Source of the DNA: Hyphomicrobiales bacterium
GTDB lineage: Bacteria; Pseudomonadota; Alphaproteobacteria; Rhizobiales; Rhizobiaceae
DNA length: 38,329 nucleotides
Direction: 5' to 3'
Assembly: GCA_900471605.1 (NCBI GenBank)
Contig: UCEY01000033.1
Coordinates: 1-38,329, forward strand
The notes under the pieces were generated by a model. It made no database searches, was not told the origin of the DNA, and was given only the letters and a program-made list of their open reading frames with translations. The translations under genes were made by a program, and so were the position numbers. Below are positions 32,350-38,329 of the stretch, piece by piece. Numbering within the stretch: the stretch's first letter is position 1; every line of letters begins with the position of its first letter.

Positions 32350-32515
32350 CGCGGACGTTCTTGATAGGTTCTCGCAAAACGGCATGATTTTCCCCTAAAA
32401 AAAGAAACCGGCGCCCTTAAATTCGGGGAATGCAATTGCAGGTTTTGCGTGAGAAACTCGAAAAAATCTTCGTGGGATTCGCTTGCGATGTTTTATTCGG
32501 AGTATGTCGAGGATC

Positions 32516-33271
32516 ATGGCGCCGAAACTTGCGGTATTATCCAGGATAAAACAGCAACTACCGGTTTTTCCGCCGGCACTCGCTAAGGTCGGGGCCTATG
32601 TGGCCTCTTGTCCCGACCTGGTGCTCAGCCAGTCTGTTCGCGAAATTGCTCAGGCCTGCAAGGTGGGATCAGCGACGGTTATCAGGTTCTACCGTGAGAT
32701 TGGTTTCCAAAGCCTGCTGGAACTCAAGATCGCGCTCGCAAGCGAACTGGAGGCGCAGTCGCTGTTGTCCCAGGAAAAACCAGGTCCCGTGAAGGTCGGC
32801 GACCGATTCCTGCGGGCTCTGGAGGAAAGCCGCTCCTATCTCCGCAAAGAAAACATTTCTACGCTCGCGCTTGGCTTGCTCGAAGCGTCCCGAATATATG
32901 TCCTCGGTGACGGACCGGCTCAGCTTTCGGCTCAGACTCTTGCTGCGCGACTCGTGGAATACGATCTGCCGGCGTTTGCCGTCTCAACAAGGGGATTCGA
33001 AGACGCGCATCATCTTGGCGCGTCCTGCGTTGTCATCTGTTACATGGAACCGGAGGTCGGTGCGGATGTTTTACGGCGCCTGCGCAAAATGCGCAGGCTT
33101 GGTGCGTTCATTGCCACGATCCCCTCTCAAATGAGCGCCGGCATCGATAAGGTATCCAATGTTGTCCTGCCCGCGATAACCGAATTGCCCAATGCCGCGC
33201 TTACCCATCAGTTCATTCTCGAGACATTGGTCGCGGAACTATCCACTGCTCGCGGCATGCATTCTGATTGA
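32516..33271 (+). CDS. MurR/RpiR family regulator of the ABC operon
   Basis: This is a 251-residue regulator. The HTH_6 domain covers about residues 5-75 (FPPALAKVGAYVASCPDLVLSQ, IAQACKVGSATVIRFYREIGF), followed by a SIS domain (about 115-235: YVLGDGPAQLSAQTLAARL). The usual phosphate-binding S-x-S-G-x-T of SIS domains is replaced by CYMEPEVGAD, so the ligand may not be a simple sugar phosphate. The start is uncertain: ATGs at 32483, 32504 and 32516 are in frame, none with an ideal site. Divergent placement points to control of the ABC importer and phosphodiesterase operon. Confidence 0.87.
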   Translation: MAPKLAVLSRIKQQLPVFPPALAKVGAYVASCPDLVLSQSVREIAQACKVGSATVIRFYREIGFQSLLELKIALASELEAQSLLSQEKPGPVKVGDRFLRALEESRSYLRKENISTLALGLLEASRIYVLGDGPAQLSAQTLAARLVEYDLPAFAVSTRGFEDAHHLGASCVVICYMEPEVGADVLRRLRKMRRLGAFIATIPSQMSAGIDKVSNVVLPAITELPNAALTHQFILETLVAELSTARGMHSD

Positions 33272-33440
33272 GGGCCTTTGGTACAGTCTCAGCAATATTC
33301 CCTGAACGCACTACTGGTATTTTGGAAACGATACCGCTATACGAGCAGAGGGCGGCGGAGCTGCCTGGGGCGTGGAAACCCCGTCAACCGAGGACGTGCT
33401 TGTTTGCGCAGCGACCGATGAATTCCCTATGGTCGGGGAG

Positions 33441-33483
33441 CCTGTAACGTATAGAAGAGGTTCTTTGAACCAAAGGTTACAGG
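33441..33483. repeat. Nested inverted repeat upstream of the XRE gene
   Basis: An outer pair, CCTGTAAC (33441-33448) and GTTACAGG (33476-33483), encloses an inner hairpin, GGTTC-TTT-GAACC (33459-33471). It lies about 75 bp before the XRE start and has no T-run. It may be the autoregulatory operator or a leader structure. The surrounding 33272-33556 gap holds no gene I can support. Confidence 0.6.
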
Positions 33484-33556
33484 GGCTAGACGGCTTTCCA
33501 ACTCCCCGATCGCCAGACACGCTGTGACACGGTCGCAGCTTCGCAAGGGGTTCATA

Positions 33557-34015
33557 ATGCAGCACCGTCGACAAGCCCGCACAACCGAAACGAACTTTTC
33601 CTGCATCGGTTTATTGGAAACTCGCGTACCTGAAGCGTTAGAGATTGACGAGGCGATCGGGCGAAAGATCCGGGCTCGCAGGACCGATCTCGGCCTCTCG
33701 CAAGGCTCGCTTGGAGCAAAGGTCGGGCTGTCGTTTCAGCAGATACAGAAATACGAGGCCGGAACCAACCGCGTCAGCTCGTCCATGCTTTTCCAGATGG
33801 CTTGCTACCTTGGCATGCCGCTCACCTACTTCTTTTCGGAATTGCCGGATACGATGGGCGAAGGCATGGGGTTGCGCGCCGAAGAAGACCGAAACTGGGA
33901 ATATGTCCGATCCCCAGAAGGACGGTTACTTGTCGAGACTGCGCTTGCACTCCCACGTCAAGTTCGATCAAGGATCGTCGCATTGATGGAGATAATGACA
34001 ACCGAGGAAATTTGA
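33557..34015 (+). CDS. XRE-family transcriptional regulator
   Basis: This is a 152-residue protein with a helix-turn-helix at about residues 30-90 (IRARRTDLGLSQGSLGAKVGL, FQQIQKYEAGTNRV, MPLTYFFSELP). It is a relative of the XRE protein at 11357 and of the usual rhizobial plasmid type. AAGGGG lies 8 nt before the ATG at 33557; a GTG at 33524 is a weaker alternative. The C-terminal half (SPEGRLLVETALALPRQVRSRIVAL) is helical. Targets are unknown; the nested repeat upstream suggests autoregulation. Confidence 0.87.
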   Translation: MQHRRQARTTETNFSCIGLLETRVPEALEIDEAIGRKIRARRTDLGLSQGSLGAKVGLSFQQIQKYEAGTNRVSSSMLFQMACYLGMPLTYFFSELPDTMGEGMGLRAEEDRNWEYVRSPEGRLLVETALALPRQVRSRIVALMEIMTTEEI

Positions 34016-34032
34016 CCTGCCGAGCCAGGGGA

Positions 34033-34392
34033 TCATTTTGATTTGTTCACATATGTGCCAATGGCGTCGAGGAGACTGGCCAGATGAAGGCCCATCCGCC
34101 CTTCCTCAAACCAATGGCCGCTGGAATTTCCGGCCACGAAACACGTCGACCGCGACGTAACCTGTCGCAGAACAAGACCCTCAACCTGGCCGACACGCTC
34201 CTCCTCGTCCTCAAGGTCGCGCGAGGCTGCGAACAGCGGTGGCGAGGCGCCATCGCTGTTGGCGAAGGCGACCGCTGCTCGAGAGTGACGGAGCCGATGG
34301 TGGCAAGGTTGAACGAGACTCTGCACGCCGGGCCACCCGCTCGCCGGCACGGCGTCGGCTATCGGCTGGGTGGCCAACGTCGGCGAAGGCAA
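34033..34392 (-). CDS. Doubtful small ORF
   Basis: This is a 119-codon frame. The latter half (RDLEDEEERVGQVEGLVLRQ then FVAGNSSGHWFEEGRMGLHL, ending IGTYVNKSK) reads like a protein with moderate GC at third positions, but the N-terminal half does not. A shorter version may be real. No family was recognised and no clear ribosome-binding site was found. The rest of 34016-34598 holds no better candidate. Confidence 0.3.
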   Translation of the reverse strand: MPSPTLATQPIADAVPASGWPGVQSLVQPCHHRLRHSRAAVAFANSDGASPPLFAASRDLEDEEERVGQVEGLVLRQVTSRSTCFVAGNSSGHWFEEGRMGLHLASLLDAIGTYVNKSK

Positions 34393-34537
34393 AAAAGGGC
34401 AGGCCGAGGCGGGTCAAGACCTTCAAATGATCCCGGCTCCGACGGCACCCTGCCCGCAAGCGCCTGGACATCTAGGACGCCGCGGCAGCCTTGAGCTTTT
34501 CGACCGGAGCCAGCGCCTCCGCCCTAATCGCTGGAAA

Positions 34538-34555
34538 GGCCGAAGGCTTTCGGCC
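34538..34555 (-). terminator. Possible terminator hairpin
   Basis: On the minus strand GGCCGAA, loop AGCC and TTCGGCC are followed only by TTTCC. It lies about 45 nt after the stop of the gene at 34599-35228. The stem is perfect but the T-run is short. Confidence 0.4.
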
Positions 34556-34598
34556 ACGGCGCTCTTCGGACCGCAGACGAGGCCTAGTCACTTTGTGA

Positions 34599-35228
34599 TC
34601 AACGGAGCAGCCCGTCGACGTCGAAATCCTCCCAATCCCGAAGTCTCGATACGGAATCATCCAAACCGGTGTCCGTTTTTTCCCGCAGATTGCCGCTCTT
34701 CTTGATCAACCGCCTCAGCTTTGCCTGATAGGCGGCCCTCCTTCTCTTATCAGCCTTCGCCTCGACATCCTCCACTCGCCACTCATCGACGGCTCCTCGG
34801 TCGAGGAGGTCTTCGACCACCTTTGGGTCGAAGACATGGAAGGTGATCTGACGCGCTCGCCCGGCCAACCTCACGGTTCTAGTCCCAATGCTGGGAAGGC
34901 GGCCATCCGCAAGCCAGCGATGCCGCTCGCTCGTCTTCATCCCGAGAATGTCCTCAATCTCGCGGGGGATGACAGGCAACGTGGGCGCATCCTCCATCGT
35001 CGTCGCGACAACTGAGACCGCAGCATTGAAAGCCGCCTTTTGATCGTCTGGCATCGATAGAACCAGATCGGTTCCTTCGAGCGATAGCGCTTTTTTAGAA
35101 ATGGCAGGCAGCCTCGCCCGGACTTCCTGCATGATACCCTTCGCGCGAACGGAAGACCCCAATGTAACCGCAGTCGCCAACGTCCATGTTCTGATCAGTT
35201 CGACGTCGTTCTTTTCGGATTTCGGCAT
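34599..35228 (-). CDS. Plasmid-type hypothetical protein
   Basis: This is a 209-residue soluble protein. The middle reads IPREIEDILGMKTSERHRWLADGRLPSIG, which looks like a short DNA-binding helix-turn-helix of the excisionase kind, followed by RQITFHVFDPKVVEDLL and a charged region (AKADKRRRAAYQAKLRRLIKK). The N-terminal part is helical. I recall similar genes near conjugation or maintenance genes of rhizobial plasmids but cannot name a family. The ATG at 35228 has AGGTTGC in front. Confidence 0.65.
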   Translation of the reverse strand: MPKSEKNDVELIRTWTLATAVTLGSSVRAKGIMQEVRARLPAISKKALSLEGTDLVLSMPDDQKAAFNAAVSVVATTMEDAPTLPVIPREIEDILGMKTSERHRWLADGRLPSIGTRTVRLAGRARQITFHVFDPKVVEDLLDRGAVDEWRVEDVEAKADKRRRAAYQAKLRRLIKKSGNLREKTDTGLDDSVSRLRDWEDFDVDGLLR

Positions 35229-35308
35229 GCAACCTAGATGGTGCGGGCGACAGCAACCGTCAATGTACTACTTCGCTATGTGTCCCGCCGGCACAGAGTA
35301 GTATTAGA

Positions 35309-35602
35309 TCAATGATGGATCGGGCATTTGCTTCTCAGACTTAACGTCTTTCCGTACCGATGCCGTCTAAAACCGTCGACCTCATCCTCCAGAGCGCTGG
35401 ATGCGACGATCAGGAAGCGTCCTAAGCCCGCTCGCCATCTGCGACGTTCTCGTTCGAGCCTTTCCGTGCGTCCGGTCGTACGCTGAAGCGGTGTCAAACC
35501 GATCCATGCGGCGAAGTCGCGTCCAGAGCGAAAGGTCTCCGCTTTCACGTCCGGACGTCGTTCTCGTGGACGGTGGTCAACGAGCTGCGGAGGACAGCAC
35601 AA
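35309..35602 (-). pseudogene. Decayed IS110-family transposase, C-terminal fragment
   Basis: ETFRSGRDFAAWIGLTPLQRTTG is the hallmark of the transposase C-terminal domain of IS110-type elements (family form F.SGRdFAAWlGLtP.q.StGgK). Beyond this point, matching pieces appear in more than one frame (ADGERA in another frame, then RFLIVASSAL), so at least two frameshifts have occurred. The N-terminal catalytic domain is missing. It is a remnant of about 100 codons beside the HAD-like gene. Confidence 0.75.
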
Positions 35603-35614
35603 TTACAGATTGCA

Positions 35615-35643
35615 CTTGACTCAATGTGACATAATGTCATATT
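35615..35643 (+). promoter_or_regulatory. Strong promoter with palindromic operator
   Basis: CTTGAC (35615-35620), 17 bp and CATATT (35638-35643) match the alphaproteobacterial consensus well. The spacer carries the perfect palindrome TGACAT-A-ATGTCA (35627-35639), which overlaps the -10, so a repressor bound there would block transcription. GGAG at 35657 precedes a six-codon frame (MYFMWT) that may be a leader peptide. Confidence 0.6.
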
Positions 35644-35745
35644 AGGAATTCTACCCGGAGATGTATTTTATGTGGACTTAACAACCGCAATAAAGCGGCC
35701 CGTACTTTCGAAATCAATCTGCAGCAGAAAGAAGTCAGTACGTCG

Positions 35746-36375
35746 ATGATCCGTATGGGTGGTTTAGTCGGGATTTTTAGGGACATCGGTTTCCACGGCA
35801 TTGTTATCTTCACTAGAGACGGCCTCCTCCTAAGACAGAAGAGCACCTCCAGGGACCTGAAACTAGGAGATATCAACCAGGAATTCGTCAAACTGTTAAC
35901 CCAGCTACGAGGGCTCGATGTCCGCTTCGGCTTCGTCTCTGGTCAAAGGGGAGCAGATGCCGGCGCTCCGGGAGAGGATAAATTTGCTGAACTGACTACA
36001 CTGCTCGACAAGTTGCTCGAGCCTGAGGACGCTAAACCAGACTTTTGGATTGGGCGAAATCAACCCGCAGAAAGGGGGGAGGCAAAAGCAAACATCGACG
36101 GCGGTTGGAAGGAGATTGACGATGCCAAAACTATCTTGAGGGTGATCAGCTGGTACGGAATAGATAAGAAAGACGCTCTGTTCGTCAGCAGTTCGTCTGC
36201 GGAGATTTCTGCGGCGAATCGTGTGGACATCATGGGCATTAAATACTCCTGCCGGCAGCACAACAGGCGGTTCGGAGCGCACACACCGCCCTCCGCGTCT
36301 GAGATTACCGACGTGCAACGCCTTGGCGCGACGATCCAAGCAAAACTGCGGCTGAAACCTCGCCGGTGGCCCTAA
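35746..36375 (+). CDS. Degenerate HAD-IIIA-like protein
   Basis: This is a 209-residue protein resembling HAD-IIIA phosphatases (GmhB or HisB N-domain), but with the active site altered. FTRDGLL (22-28) replaces F-D-x-D-G-T, so the nucleophile Asp is Thr23. FGFVSGQRGADAG (61-73) matches the v-T-N-Q-x-G motif. DALFVSSSSAEISAANRVDIMGI (143-165, shown in parts: VSS for V-G-D) has lost the metal-binding Asp. It may bind a phosphorylated ligand without cleaving it. Base composition is lower in GC than the neighbours, suggesting transfer. The ATG lacks a good ribosome-binding site, and the frame is open back to 35635 with no better start. Confidence 0.62.
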   Translation: MIRMGGLVGIFRDIGFHGIVIFTRDGLLLRQKSTSRDLKLGDINQEFVKLLTQLRGLDVRFGFVSGQRGADAGAPGEDKFAELTTLLDKLLEPEDAKPDFWIGRNQPAERGEAKANIDGGWKEIDDAKTILRVISWYGIDKKDALFVSSSSAEISAANRVDIMGIKYSCRQHNRRFGAHTPPSASEITDVQRLGATIQAKLRLKPRRWP

Positions 36376-36407
36376 CACTGCGATTCGAACATGACGCCGC
36401 TCGCCTA

Positions 36408-38329
36408 TCAACGACTGCGATCCCGATCTTTTTCCTGGGGCGGCCGAGGTTTTATCGACTTCGGCGCCTCACGATCGCGCTGCTGGGCTTTCTGACGTTC
36501 GCGATCCGAACGATCCGTTTCCGGCCGCCCATGCTCGGCGTTGGATCGAGCGATGCGTGATTGATCGACCGAGCGGTTGTTCGAGCTTTTATTGACGATG
36601 CCCTGCTCTGCAACGTGATGGCGGCCGGCAGCCGATTTCGTCTCCAGGCTGACAGAGCTGCGTTTCTCCTTGCCGGTCTCGGCGCGGTCGCGGTTTTTCG
36701 CGACGCGGGAATCGAGCTGCATCCCGACGACCTTTCCAATGACCTTCGTCGCCTGCTCGAAGATCAGCCGGTCGGATGGGTTGGCGATTTTCGAGGCAAA
36801 GTCTAACGCGGTATTTGCGAGCGTTTTTTTCGCGGTCTCCGCTTGGGACGCACTGATAGGTGTTGATCGCAGCATGTTCTCTTCGCCTTTCTCTTGTGCC
36901 GGGTCCCGGCCGGCGTGGACGGCTGTCTCAAGGCGCCGGTATTCGCGTTGCAGTCCAATCGAAAGATCTTGGCTCAGCTCACGGGCCGTGCCGGGTGCAG
37001 ATCGATCCTTCGCAATTCCGTCCAGCATCGTGATTACAAGCCCGACCGATCGGCGGCTCTGCTCGACCCGTCCCATGGCGTTCTCTAGCCTCGGGGCCGA
37101 CGGCGTATCGCGTATCTTGGACATCACCTTCTCAACCACGTTGCTCGGGGCCGTTACTCCCATCCGCCGAAACATTTCCCATTCCCAACGTTTGACGGGC
37201 GGTGGGCCGGCGCGCTCGAGGCGCTTTTGACGGTCGATTGGAATCCCACGCTCGCGAGCCTTTTCGGCAAAGCGGATACGCCATTCGGTGAAGTCGCGGA
37301 TGTTCGGATTGAGCGTCTTTCCACTGGCATTGCGCAGCGCCACCATCACATGCAGATGCGGATGTTTCTCTAGATCGTTGCGGTTGTGGACGGCATAGGC
37401 ATATCGATGCCCCGAGAATTGCTCTTTGAGGAAATCACGGCCGGCCGCGACGAAACGATCGCGGTCGACGTTCGCCGGCCCCGACAACAAAAGATGCATG
37501 AAGTCCCGCGGCTGACGGGTCTGCATAAGCGTACCGACGATCTTTCCCTCCGCCGTCAGTTGCTTGTGATCCGTGGTGGTGATCTCGCGCCGTTCGGCGC
37601 CCTGCAGGTAACGCCCGCTCTTGCCTGGCCGCTCTTCGATTTGTGTTCTTGTAGCAAGCGTCACTTCCGCACTATTGCGCTGCATCGCATGGAGCGTTGC
37701 AGTCAGACCTTTCAGACCCGACGAGAAATCGGCGGGATAGCACGAGATCGGCTTGATGCCCCCTCGTCTTAAAGCTTCATCCAGTCGCGCATCGATTGCA
37801 TGCACGGCGTCGATCTCCGCCGGAACGCGATTGCCGCTGCTTCGATCAGACCGATCCTTTTTCTCATGGGCAATCACCAGCGCGAAATCCAGGCGTGTCT
37901 GCCCCTTCACGCCCTCGCTGACACTGAATGCATAGGTCCGGCCGGTGTCGCCGGCCTGAAAGAAACCATCTTCGGCGAGCGCATTGATGGCGCGGGCTAT
38001 GTCTTCCCGGCTGGCGCTTTCGAGCTCGTAGGTCAGTCGAAGAACGTCCCTACTTCCCTTGCGGCTACCGAACTCTCTCTCCCATGAACGTACTGCCTCG
38101 TTGATGTCGGACACCTCGCGGTCGTCTTGGTCGCGCGCCTTCTCTTCCCTGCTCTGGTAGGAAAGCACGCTGCGAGCGGAGCTCGCGCCGGCGCCATAGG
38201 ACAGGACCTTGACGACGACAGCGTTATTCCCGAGCGCGCGGCTGAGCGCCGAGGCAGCGCCGGGATGCCTGGCCGGAGGCTTGCCAGTTGTCGCAAATGA
38301 CGGCCGTTTCCCACCACCGCCACCGCCAC
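36408..38329 (-). CDS. Relaxase/mobilisation nuclease, N-terminus beyond window
   Basis: The frame stays open to the right edge, so at least 639 residues are present and the start is missing. The opening visible part is glycine-rich and then reads VVVKVLSYGAGASSARSVLSYQSREE, which is the start region of rhizobial relaxases. The histidine motif HPHLHVMVAL, preceded by YAYAVHNRNDLEKH, binds the metal for single-strand nicking at oriT. The C-terminal 200 residues are charged and disordered, ending QEKDRDRSR. It marks the element as mobilisable. A GTG at 38168 is in frame but is not a real start, because homologous sequence continues upstream. Confidence 0.87.
   Translation of the reverse strand, partial: GGGGGGKRPSFATTGKPPARHPGAASALSRALGNNAVVVKVLSYGAGASSARSVLSYQSREEKARDQDDREVSDINEAVRSWEREFGSRKGSRDVLRLTYELESASREDIARAINALAEDGFFQAGDTGRTYAFSVSEGVKGQTRLDFALVIAHEKKDRSDRSSGNRVPAEIDAVHAIDARLDEALRRGGIKPISCYPADFSSGLKGLTATLHAMQRNSAEVTLATRTQIEERPGKSGRYLQGAERREITTTDHKQLTAEGKIVGTLMQTRQPRDFMHLLLSGPANVDRDRFVAAGRDFLKEQFSGHRYAYAVHNRNDLEKHPHLHVMVALRNASGKTLNPNIRDFTEWRIRFAEKARERGIPIDRQKRLERAGPPPVKRWEWEMFRRMGVTAPSNVVEKVMSKIRDTPSAPRLENAMGRVEQSRRSVGLVITMLDGIAKDRSAPGTARELSQDLSIGLQREYRRLETAVHAGRDPAQEKGEENMLRSTPISASQAETAKKTLANTALDFASKIANPSDRLIFEQATKVIGKVVGMQLDSRVAKNRDRAETGKEKRSSVSLETKSAAGRHHVAEQGIVNKSSNNRSVDQSRIARSNAEHGRPETDRSDRERQKAQQRDREAPKSIKPRPPQEKDRDRSR

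Noticed and set aside
33311..33574. 87-codon minus-strand frame before the XRE gene
   Set aside because: It spans the nested inverted repeat and the XRE start, has no ribosome-binding site and no recognisable pattern.

Overview
The window looks like part of an accessory replicon (plasmid or integrative element) of an alphaproteobacterium in the Rhizobiaceae (Rhizobium, Agrobacterium or Ensifer type). The reasons are the GC-rich codon use, paired XRE regulators of the usual rhizobial form, a rhizobial-type relaxase running off the right edge, several small proteins of rhizobial type, and GGAAC-N17-GTT promoters of the EcfG general stress response. I worked from the sequence alone, so all family names rest on motifs and recalled family patterns. 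I saw no tRNA, rRNA or CRISPR array.

Region 1 (1-11.1 kb, mostly minus strand) is a stress and envelope block. It holds NhaA, a tandem ribosome-modulation-factor-like protein, a cold-shock protein with a long leader, a transglutaminase-like protease, a PHB-depolymerase-type esterase, a fatty acid desaturase, a VOC protein, an isochorismatase-family hydrolase, NAD synthetase and a secreted DUF4142 protein. Three genes between 9.2 and 10.5 kb have EcfG-like promoters. A second copy of the cold-shock leader sits in the 3' end of the VOC reading frame with no cold-shock gene after it.

Region 2 (11.1-22.8 kb, mostly plus strand) is the most interesting part and a candidate undescribed biosynthetic island. 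An XRE regulator and a SARP/TPR regulator overlap and lead into a 72-residue ORF, a YcaO protein and a TfuA protein, followed by a separately promoted 77-residue ORF. After a minus-strand nucleotidyltransferase-HEPN gene comes a tight second operon: DegT/StrS aminotransferase, MfnE-like amino-acid-kinase-fold kinase, a protein with a nucleoside-diphosphate-kinase-like domain, a nucleotidyltransferase-like protein, an EamA exporter and a MurR/RpiR regulator. Short gaps and ATGA overlaps suggest coupled translation. The logic fits making, phosphorylating or nucleotidylating, and exporting a small molecule or modified peptide.

Region 3 (22.8-33.3 kb, mostly minus strand) holds a Na/Pi cotransporter-like protein, a GNAT acetyltransferase and a catabolic operon. 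The operon encodes a Ugp/Mal-type ABC importer, a GpdQ/CpdA-like phosphodiesterase and a single ORF that fuses a HAD phosphatase to a Gfo/Idh/MocA dehydrogenase. A divergent MurR/RpiR gene is the likely regulator. A glycerophospho-polyol such as glycerophosphoinositol is a reasonable but unproven substrate.

Region 4 (33.3-38.3 kb) is mobile-element flank: an XRE regulator behind a nested inverted repeat, a plasmid-type hypothetical gene, a decayed IS110-type transposase fragment, a HAD-like protein lacking its catalytic aspartates behind a palindrome-bearing promoter, and the relaxase.
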